Source of the DNA: Cacajao melanocephalus
Taxonomy: Eukaryota; Chordata; Mammalia; Primates; Pitheciidae
Assembly: GCA_963573385.1 (NCBI GenBank)
Contig: CAUYLG010026920.1
Coordinates: 62,001-126,000 of the forward strand
DNA length: 64,000 nt
Direction: 5' to 3'
Under the pieces are notes generated by a model, which saw only the letters and a program-made list of their open reading frames with translations, was not told the origin of the DNA and did no database searches. Shown here piece after piece: positions 54,216 to 64,000 of the stretch. How positions within the stretch are numbered: the first letter of the stretch is position 1; the number at the start of each line of letters is the position of its first letter. A program made the position numbers and the translations under genes.

Positions 54216-57204
54216 ACCAAGAGAATACAAGGGCTCTCTGTTCTCCACTTTCTCACCAAAACTTGTCTTTGAACTACTGCTTTTCTTTAAACTCACTGTC
54301 CTCCCAATATAATAGACCTGGTAACTGGATATTTGGATTGTTTCTTGTTCCTAAAAAGTTATTGTGACCTGTCTATGACCCCAGCTTCTCTAAGACTGTG
54401 GCTTATTTTGCTTCTCCAGTTTCCCTGCTTAAAGTTTAACCTTGAAACTCAGCCCAATGCCTACAATCCAGTGAGCTACCTGCTGACAGGTGTCCTTCAA
54501 GCGTTTCTCCTGGAATCCTGAATGCCGTTTTTCCTGGAATTTGTCTCCATGCCGTCCTCAAATCTCCTTATCAGGACACTGCTCTGAATACTACATTCTG
54601 TCCTTCAGACTGTCCTTCCTCTCAGCATCTGCTATTCAGTTTCTATACTCAGCGCCTATTCCTCCTATATAGGAAGATTGTGTTCTAGGTCTGGTCCCAG
54701 CCTGCTATAAATAACTGAGTCATATACAAACAACTTCAAAAATATTACTGAATATAACATTAAAATAATCTACATCTTAAAATTCAAAATATACAATCAA
54801 AATAACACCATTTCTTTTATTCTGCCTTATCAAATTGGCATAGCAATATAATTTATCTTTTTACATTACAAACAATGGCCAAAATTATCAGAAAATATGT
54901 ACTTGATGTTAATTACTTTTACAAATATGGTAAGATGTCTTGGAGAAATAAGAGAGGAATTTCTGCTGTGACCCATTCTGATATCTGAGGAAAAAAAATG
55001 ATTGTCCTCAGCACTGCATAAACTCAGATGAAACTTAATATTGTTTATTTTTAACATTTCCAATGGTTATTAACTAACAGACTGTCTGTGTTGGAACAGA
55101 CTTTAGAGGTCAGCAATAATTTATTTTTTGAATGGGGTAAGTGCAGTAATCTTCTAACTCTTTAAAAATAAAATGGATTAACTAAACTAATTCCCTTTCC
55201 ACATTGAAATGCTATGAAATATATTTGAAAATCTTTATTGCTTCTATTCCTGTGGCAACAAACAGAAAGTTTTCCTTTCCCTAATTATCTGTCAGCCTGT
55301 TACTATCAAAGATTTATCCTAAAGAGAGCATCAAATATTTTCTAACAAAAATGATAATTTTGTGAATTTGCTATAAGAAGTTTATCCCCTTAATTAAGAC
55401 TTTCCCATTGAGCAATGGGAAAAACTTTCCTCATTGCTATCCCTGTACCCATCTCTATGGTAGCATTGCTCCAGGAATTGCATTGATCCCTCTAAGGTCT
55501 GTCTCTTTACCCGAGTAAACATTCGGAGGGTCGCATCTCTGTTTACCCAGGACTAGCAGTGGTTCAATACGTATTTATTTCAATAAATATTTTTAAAAGA
55601 AATAACAAAGGAATGGATAAATGAATGCAATCAGTAAAAAACAGGTAAATATTTGTATCAACACACAACTGAATGTGTATGTGAAATTGAGTAATCATTC
55701 AAAATCATTGATGTCTTTGAAAAATAACCTGACTTTCATATTCTTACTTTCCTTCTGTTATTACTATCATCACAGTAAGGCAAGCCAAACACAGTCTCTC
55801 GTCTTGGGTAGTGAATTACTGCTCATTCTTCTTAAGATCAAAATCTTATTCTTTGTGATGTCTTTCTCATTCCCTCAGGCAGAACTTTATTTCCTTTTCT
55901 CTTATTACACTGTATTGTCATTTTCCCCTACAGAATTATCTAGGACTTAAGTGAAAACTAAATATGAGTCTTTATGTATCACCCAAGGTTGTTCACTGTG
56001 TTTCTGTACCTCTGGATTTAAGTTTGCTGCACCTGACACATTCCCTGTGCTCATAGATATCTTCAAAGGATATACATAGATATGACATTTTTACCGGTTT
56101 TGCACCATAATCGACCTTTTAAATTGACTTATTTTACTTTTTTACTCCGTCACATCAACAACTACTATCACAACGTAGTAACAGACATTTAAGGTGTGTG
56201 TTAAATCAATTTATGTGTGTAGCACAGATAATAAATATACTGCTGACTTTTGACAGTTTAATTCACATGAGATCTAAACAGTTTGAATGTCAGTTAACAA
56301 TGAACAACTTTAAACAGGCTGTGGTAACTATAAAGCTTATAGGGAAGCAATGAATATTTTATAGTCTAAAAAGTGCAGCCTTATTTTCCTTTGTCCTAAG
56401 TAAAAATGTGTAGTTCAAGAAGTGAGCATTTGAAATTCCCGCAAATAGAATTCTCTACCTGGAAAAGAATCACTAAAGATCGATAGATAAATTATGTATG
56501 TACATATATTGAAATACATTTCTGCACGTAGAGAGATCATTCTATCACTTATCTATCAGTCTATCTAGAATGCTATACTGTGAAATGAAATGAGAGATTG
56601 CTAATGTACAATGATTGTTTTCATTTTGGGTTTGTAGTCTAGTAATCCTACATACAAGGCCTTGTAGCCTATGGGTTTTAAGTTCTTTCTAGTAGAATTA
56701 CTTCCATTTATCCAGTAATGTCCCCAGGCTTAGGGTCCCAACCAAGGCCTCATCATTATTGAGTGAGCGAATATTGCATTGTCAGGTTTCTGGCATCACC
56801 TGAGGCATTAGCCAACACTAGCTCTGTTAGAACCTGACACCAGCTCTGATAGAACCTGACACCATGATTCTTTAGGTGTCATTAGGCCTCTTTAGTCATG
56901 CTGAGAAATCCTTAGTCTCTGTCCCAAAGATAAGCTTTCCAGTTTGACCACCTTCTGGTAAACCCCATTCTCATATTTCTCAATGCTGATCCTCCTGGAC
57001 ATATTCAATTTTTCCTACTTCCTTTCTTACCTCTCTTAATATTCACCAGACCATCTGAAATCCACTATCTGTGGTAAACTCCTCTTCATGTTCTCAACTA
57101 GATACAGAATTCTTTTCTAATTCCTTGCATTAATTATATCCTAGCATATATTAGAAGACAACGATTTGCCTGCAAACTTCTAGAGCATAGTTAAGCAAGC
57201 ATTC
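54216..57204. other. AT-rich, mostly unique sequence, 3 kb
   Basis: No recognisable gene. Includes a 22-bp tandem duplication at 56820-56863. Small frames at 54026-54672 are scattered over three phases. Weak L2-like words appear near 56990-57120. Confidence 0.4.
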
Positions 57205-57405
57205 CCTATACAAGGCCATACAGTAAATATTTTAGGCTTTGTGGGTCATATGGTTTTTGCTGCAATTAATCAACTGCCACTGCAACACAAAAACAGCCAT
57301 AGACAATATAGAAGTTAATGAGTATTGCTGTGTTTCAATGAAGCTTCATTTACAAAACAGGCAGCAGGCCAGATTTCAGGGACTTGGTGATCAGTCCCTG
57401 CTTTA
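57205..57405 (-). mobile_element. hAT-Charlie-type nonautonomous DNA transposon fragment
   Basis: TAAATATTTTAGGCTTTGTG, AGCCATAGACAATATAGAAG, GAAGCTTCATTTACAAAACA and GGCAGCAGGCCAGATTTCAG are diagnostic of the common MER element that carries a complement of the phrase GGCCCGC..CTGTTTTTGTAAATAAAG. Terminal inverted repeats are not preserved. Strand follows the consensus orientation as I remember it. Confidence 0.65.
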
Positions 57406-57984
57406 CAGTAGAGAGTGTCCATCCTCCCATGTGCCTTGTTTCACAAAGCAAACGGTTGAGTCAGAACTCTAACTTTCCAGTTCATTGCACTCCCATTTTT
57501 GTGTACATCATCCTCTATCCCATTCATATCACTATATTTTATCAAGAATCTGGTCACTGACTCACACTACTCCTCTTAACCCAATGCCTATCTAGTATCT
57601 GAAGTTTCTATGGCAACCACCGAATATCCAAATTTCCAAATTCAACAATAATATATCACGACATTTAATTCCTTATTCACCTCAACTCTGATTATCCTAA
57701 AGTCTGTCTTGTCTACCCTTACTTATGACAATATTTTGGATCATGTTATCAAAATGCAATGCTCTAGAGCAGAACATTAAACTGCTGACAGAATATAATA
57801 ATTTATAACACTCTCTCACTACAATCCCCTTCTGTTCCAATTATTCTCATTCCTTTATCTCTACCAAAACATTCATTCAAATTAATTAAGCTTTCATTCC
57901 TTTGACTTCTCAATTTTATCCCAAACCGTTATATTTCATCCTTCTCTACTTCCTTTTCTATTCAACTGAAGCCCTATAATCGTA
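57406..57984. other. AT-rich unique sequence
   Basis: No feature recognised. Confidence 0.4.
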
Positions 57985-58205
57985 GCAGTCACAATTTATT
58001 GAGTAATTATTAAGTGTCAGACACTACACTAAGTACTTCACATGCACTATATGATGTCAGTTCTCACAAAACTCTATGACGTAGGTACCAGTGTCTTCAG
58101 ATGAGGCAAAGGTGACTTTGAGAAATTAAGTAACTGAATCACCCAATTAAGTATCAGAGTGAGCTTTGAGTATAGGCCTGACAAACACTAAAGTGCATTA
58201 TTCAA
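57985..58205 (-). repeat. MIR SINE, minus strand
   Basis: TTTATTGAGTAATTATTAAG, ACACTACACTAAGTACTTCA, CTCTATGACGTAGGTACCAG and TAAGTAACTGAATCACCCAA follow reverse MIR closely. Confidence 0.8.
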
Positions 58206-58224
58206 AATAATGCAGTTAACTCAT

Positions 58225-58640
58225 TTAAGATAAGTGTTATAAGTGCTTGTTTTGTGGCACTGGTAATATAAAGATCAAGAAGAAATGACTACTTCAAGAA
58301 AGTGAAGTTTAGTGGTAGAAACCTTCAGGCAACTAAATAAAAACAATGCAACATCATGTAATAATAAAGAAGTGTGCACATTAATATGATAGCAAATGGA
58401 AAAGAATGAACTTTTTAAAGAGACTCCTTGCAGATAAAATGACACTTCAGCTGGGTCTTAAACTGTAATTTGGAATTTAACAGGTGGGAAGAAATTTGTA
58501 CTATTTCAAGAGGAAGAACGATCATATGCATTGGCATGGAGATAGGCTTCAGCCGGCATGGTCCTCTAATATTAGATAACAAGGTGAAAGGCCTGGGCAT
58601 GTTAGGACAGGAAACCAGCAACTGGATAAAAGAGATATTA
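58225..58640 (+). repeat. Ancient dispersed repeat, family not assigned
   Basis: TTCAGCTGGGTCTTAAACTG, TAACAGGTGGGAAGAAATTT and GCATGGAGATAGGCTTCAG follow the template also seen at 35686-36090. Short frames on both strands here are fortuitous. Confidence 0.45.
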
Positions 58641-59980
<1,340 letters not shown>

Positions 59981-60205
59981 TATCATCTATTCTCATGTTT
60001 TCTATCCCAGTGTTAGGATCCCACATGATTATAATTAGTAATTTTCTCAGTAGTGATTAAATACTCGTTTGTTTTTACTATGTTAAAGATATAACACATT
60101 TTATGAAAATTATCTCAATTTTACACTATTGTCAAAATTCAAAAAAAATGAGTTTAAACTTTTGTTGCTTGACTTTTTTGATTCAAATATTTATGTCATA
60201 GCAAA

Positions 60206-60292
60206 GAACACATAATGCCAATTTGTACTAAATGCTACCTAATTGTCAGAACACATAATGTCAATTTTGTACTAAATGCTACCTAATTGTCA
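60206..60292. repeat. Tandem duplication, 43-44-bp unit, two copies
   Basis: Units 60206-60248 and 60249-60292 both read GAACACATAATG..CAATTT and end CCTAATTGTCA. They differ by one substitution and a 1-bp length change, so the duplication is young. Confidence 0.96.
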
Positions 60293-61745
60293 ATGGCAGA
60301 GCAAAGTAATCTTTTTAGGCTTTTTAAATTTTTTTAACCTGGCTTTTGAAAAGTATTTTAACAGAAAACAGAAGCATCGAGAAATACCTTCCAGAAATAA
60401 TGCACTTTAGACTGAAATTGTTTCCTATTCCAAAGTGATGGAAACGTTAATGACTGTGTTCATTTTTAGACTTAACAGGTCAGAAGTTTTTCTTGAAACC
60501 CTGCAATAATGAATTACTAATTAGTAACGAGAACTTGCTTCTTCAGCAAGTGCTTGCCTGTCCCTAAGACAGGTCAATGTGGGGTGAAACTTTTCACCTG
60601 CATGTACGCTACAGGCCTCTGCAGTTAGGGTATTAACTAAAAGGTTATTCCCTGAAATTACTAGGCAGGAATCTTTATGAAAAAAATGGTTGGCTGATTT
60701 TATTCTGTCTCCTTTTGCCTAGGAGGTTACCTGGGGGAGCTGCTCTTCTGAGCAGCATTTATTTTTACAACAGTCTGAATGAATTGAATCTGTAGGCATG
60801 ATTGAGCATGCAAAAAAAATACAGTGCTGTGGCTCCTACCAACAGAGGGCACAGACTATACTGCCAATGGTCAAATATATACACATGAAATTAACTAAAA
60901 GACATGTAATTGCAGAGGGGCCCTATATATCAGTAGTATTAGGAAAGTCACCATCTCTCAGTTATCTTCCCTCTCAACCCTCTCAGGGTATCACCTCAAC
61001 CAATATATAGTGAAGAAATAAAGATAATTAACAGACAATATATTAGCCTAATTTTGTATCTGACGCCCGACTACAGAAATTTTGAGAAATTGTAAATGTT
61101 CATCTACCTTGCTCACAATCACTAGGAAATCTTTCTGTTCCTAGCTCCATCTGGAATCTCTCTCCCGGAATTCAAGTATACACTGTTAGCATTTTAAGGA
61201 CTCTCTGGAGAGTTTTGCTTTTGATCTTTACCTCCCCACTTTTGCCATTCCCCATTTTCACTTTCATCACAAGCACTTATTTGGATGTTGATTTTAAATG
61301 GCCCAAAACTTGTCATTCGTTCCTTGAGAAGTGGAGTTTCTTTCTCTACCCCTTTGGACTGATTCAAGGATAGTTTTCAACCACAGACTATGGCAGTAGA
61401 AGCCCAATGTAACACTAAGGCTGAATATTAAGATATTTGTAGCTTACATTTTGAAGCACTGGAATGCTATCTCTTGGAATCCAGCAGGCATGCTGTGAGA
61501 GGTTTAAGCCATGTGGAGAGGCTATGTAAAGGAGAAACAACAAATTCAGCTTAGCAGCCTCATCTGAGATCCCAGACCATAACTAGCACCAACTGCAGCT
61601 AGCCATTTGAATAAACTGGTTTGGGTGTACTAGCGCAATAGAGCATTTAGATGACTGCAGAACCAGCTGACATCTGATGCAATATGGCAGAACCACTCGG
61701 CTGAGCCTAATTGATGAAGAAGCATGAGAGATAATTAAAAGTTAT
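60293..61745. other. Unique sequence
   Basis: No transposon recognised over 1.45 kb. Contains a CTCF-like motif at 60839-60852. A 70-codon + frame (60798-61010) is unsupported. Confidence 0.4.
60839..60852 (+). promoter_or_regulatory. CTCF-like core motif
   Basis: CCAACAGAGGGCAC matches the CTCF core CCASYAGRKGGCRS at all but the fourth position. It lies in unique DNA. One motif of this length is weak evidence alone. Confidence 0.3.
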
Positions 61746-61996
61746 TGGGCAGGGCACTGTGACCCACACGAGTAATAGTAGCACGTTGGGAGGCTGACGC
61801 TGGCAGATAGCTTGAGCCCAGGAGTTCAAAAGCAGCCCGGGCAACATAGCAAAAACTCATCTCTACACACACACAAAATACAAAAATTAGCTAAGTGTGG
61901 TATCTTATGCCTAGAGTCCCAACTACTTGTGGGGCTGAGGCAGGAGAATCACTTGAGCTGGGGAGAAGTCGAGGCTGCAGTGAGCCAAGATTGTGC
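61746..61996 (+). repeat. AluJ SINE, left portion
   Basis: GGGCAGGGCACTGTGACCC start, GAGCCCAGGAGTTCAAAAGC, GGCTGCAGTGAGCCAAGATT. It breaks at GTGC and resumes after the LTR with ACCACTGCACTCCAGCC at 62611. Confidence 0.93.
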
Positions 61997-62607
61997 TGTC
62001 GGAGGCATTCAAACGAGAGCTACTGTATCTTGAATAGTGGATGGGTAAAATAGGGCTGAGGCCTACTCAGCTGCATTCCCAGGAGGTTAAGGCATTCTTA
62101 GTTGCAGGATGAGAAAGAAGGTCACCACAAGGTTCAGAGCACAAAGACCTTGCTGATCAGCATATGGTAAAGAAGCCAGCCAAAGCCCACCATGCCAAGA
62201 TTGCAACTGGTTGTCCTCACTGCTTATTATATGCTAATTATAATGTATTGGCATGCTAAAAGCATTCTCACTAACACCATGACAGTTTACAAATGCCATG
62301 GCAATGACAGGAAGTCACCTGATATGGTCTAAAAAGGGGAGGAACCCTCAGTTCTGGGAATTGCCCACCCCTTTCCAGGAAAACTCATAAATAAGTCACT
62401 TCCTGTTTAGTATATATCAAAAAGTATCTATAAGTATAAGCAGCTGAGCAGCCTATGCTGCTGCTTTGCCTATGGAGTAGCCCCTCTCTGTTCTTTTACT
62501 TTCCTAATAAACTTACTTTCACTTTACTCTATGGACTCACCCTGATTCTTGCATGAGACCCAAGAACCTTCTCGTGGGGTCTGGATCAGGACCCCTTTCT
62601 GGTAATA
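61997..62607 (+). mobile_element. Solitary ERV1-type LTR inserted in an Alu
   Basis: 611 bp, TGTCGGAGGCATTC to CTTTCTGGTAATA (original terminal CA mutated). Landmarks: GGTTAAGGCATTCTTAGTTG, TATATGCTAATTATAATGTA, AAAAGGGGAGGAACCCTCAG, AATAAA at 62506-62511. Class I by its appearance; subfamily uncertain. The host Alu reads continuously across it apart from a few bases. Confidence 0.8.
62506..62511 (+). promoter_or_regulatory. LTR polyadenylation signal
   Basis: AATAAA in the R region of the solo LTR, about 100 bp before the LTR end. Confidence 0.55.
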
Positions 62608-62680
62608 GCACCACTGCACTCCAGCCTGGGTGACAAAGTAAGACCCTGTCTCAAGAAAAACAGAAAAAAAAGAAAAAGTG
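62608..62680 (+). repeat. AluJ SINE, right portion
   Basis: CACTGCACTCCAGCCTGGGT then AAGACCCTGTCTCAAG and an A-rich tail. Completes the Alu at 61746. Confidence 0.93.
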
Positions 62681-62834
62681 GTTTTAAACCAGTTTGTTGG
62701 GTTGTTGTGTTACACAGAAATACTTGACTAAGATACTAATTTTTATATGAATATTTTACTTATTAAATTTCCTAAGAATGCCTCATCACAGTAAGTTATT
62801 AAGGTTTTATTAAATGAGATTTACTTAATGAGAA

Positions 62835-62951
62835 ACAATGGACTTTGATATCCATGAGAACTAGTTTAAATATTTTATTTTTTATGAACTATGTGACTTT
62901 AGGTCAGGTATTAAACATCTCTAAATTCTTTCCTCAACTTGAAATGTAACT

Positions 62952-62952
<1 letters not shown>
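62835..62952 (+). repeat. MIR SINE, 5' part
   Basis: GAACTATGTGACTTTAGGTC and AACATCTCTAAATTCTTTCC match the sense MIR core. Its 3' part lies beyond the CA repeat. Confidence 0.55.

Positions 62953-62993
<41 letters not shown>
62953..62993. repeat. (CA)n microsatellite
   Basis: About 20 uninterrupted AC units, long enough to be polymorphic. Confidence 0.97.
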
Positions 62994-62994
<1 letters not shown>

Positions 62995-63074
62995 CTCAGC
63001 ACTTGAGCTCCTATAAGGGACAGAAAAAAAAAAAAAACTTCCCTAAATTTTAGTGCCACTTCGGTAAGTAACAT

Positions 63075-63165
63075 CTACTTCTTATAGATGTTATAGGGAT
63101 TAAATGAAGCAATATATTTAAAAAAAATTAGTACAGTTTCTAGCTTACATTAGGTACTTTAAAAA
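63075..63165 (+). repeat. MIR SINE, 3' part
   Basis: TTATAGGGATTAAATGAAGC, AGTACAGTTTCTAGCTTACA and TTAGGTACTTT finish the MIR that begins at 62835. Confidence 0.55.
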
Positions 63166-64000
63166 TTTCAGTTTCCTTCTCATTTACCATATCCACATTA
63201 TAGCCAAATTTTAATTTTTTCTTTCTCTTACTCCCAGTTATACATATTCTCATCTTTTTATATGTCAAAAGACATAGAAAGGCAACTTTCAAACAAACAA
63301 ATTGACCAACTAATAAATAAATAAATCTTCTTGATGTTTGCCTGTTGTCAGGCCATCCATCCAAATTCTCTGTTAAAATGTGGCTCTTAAAACTCTTAGT
63401 GCAGATATCAGTGAATTCTGCTGGGATAAACCTGAGTTGCCAGTCTTTTTACAGGCCACGTGGCTCACGGAGGCAAAGGGGAGTATGTCAACAAATTCCA
63501 CTTCATACCTCCCTCAACACTCGTACCTATTCATTTTGTATTTCTCTTTATCCTCCCTTATTCTCTCTCATTCAAGGCCTCACTAGTCATTGAAAATTTT
63601 CTTGGTAATTTGATAATCTGTCATTGCTCCTGTTAGTTTCTCCTTCCAATAAGGCACTGTTCCTATGTTCTCTGAAATTCCTCCCTTGGACAAACATTCT
63701 GCCATTGTACGTATTTTACAACCCAGTGTAATTATCCACCTCTTTTAGGACACTTTCTAAATACAGTCTGTCTCATGATAATACTTCCTTTTTTTGAATT
63801 CAGAAAATCAATAATAGATTTCCCAAATTAGGTGGAGGCAATTAAAAGCTAGTGCCTGGTGAGTTGCCGTTTGTTTTCATGTTGTTGTATAACTGCTCCA
63901 TGAATATTGTTACTTACTCAGCCAAATGGCAAGCTTCTCGATAGCAAAGTTGTTTTTTTTTTTTTTTTTACCAAATATGTGATATTGAGTAAGTTACTTA
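63166..64000. other. AT-rich sequence to the right edge
   Basis: Weak L2-like words near 63640-63740. A T-run of about 19 sits at 63952-63970. Overlapping + frames of 82 and 68 codons at 63345-63593 in different phases are unsupported. Confidence 0.4.

Noticed and set aside
60798..61010. 70-codon + frame around the CTCF-like motif
   Set aside because: Short, no domain, low-complexity base composition.

Overview
The window is primate, most likely human, nuclear DNA. The evidence is the repeat content: about eleven Alu SINEs of AluJ and AluS grade, L1PA/L1PB/L1MA and older L1M fragments, an endogenous retrovirus of the HERV-H/HERV-F supergroup, ERVL/MaLR solitary LTRs, and many mammalian-wide L2 and MIR relics. 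Base composition is AT-rich with no CpG island. I found no bacterial-style gene, operon, CRISPR array, tRNA or rRNA. No open reading frame outside the transposons could be recognised as a protein-coding exon. The longest non-repeat frame is 170 codons and resembles nothing I know. The window is best read as intergenic or intronic sequence whose annotation is mainly a stratigraphy of transposons.

Layout. 1-7.3 kb: an L1M relic split by an MLT2 LTR, then a long, broken L2 element on the + strand carrying an MLT1 and a second MLT2 insertion. 7.3-17.5 kb: a reverse L1M split by an Alu, an L2 split by an Alu, two MLT1-type LTRs on the minus strand, MIRs, and long unique stretches. 17.5-21.7 kb: a repeat-poor interval, the best place in the window to look for conserved regulatory DNA. 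21.7-27.2 kb: a reverse L1 with target duplications, MIR, L2 and AluJ copies in otherwise unique DNA. 27.2-31.6 kb: an L1 with an intact 5' end but a large internal deletion and a missing 3' end, followed at 32.1 kb by an L1 3' end in the opposite orientation. 33-38.2 kb: unique DNA with a 5'-truncated Alu, a TA/CA microsatellite, a 114-bp tandem duplication and an inverted MIR pair.

38.2-42.5 kb: a provirus with two LTRs, a tRNA-Phe-type primer binding site and decayed gag-pro-pol. It abuts an L1 3' end. 43.4-45.9 kb: an L1M on the minus strand interrupted by a solitary ERV LTR, and a second solitary LTR on the minus strand. 46-64 kb: AT-rich unique DNA with L1ME 3' ends (partly in tandem), a small L1PA insertion, an AT palindrome inside an L1M, a hAT-type transposon, MIR/L2, Alus, and an Alu split by a solitary LTR.

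Nothing here looks like an undescribed functional system. The observations of most interest are structural: LTR length polymorphism from a 49-bp repeat, asymmetric proviral flanks, L1 pieces in opposing orientations, two AT-rich palindromes, a G-quadruplex-prone tract, several young tandem duplications, and a repeat-poor block. Subfamily names come from memory of consensus sequences without alignment. They are firm at class level (Alu, L1, MIR, L2, ERV) and tentative below it.
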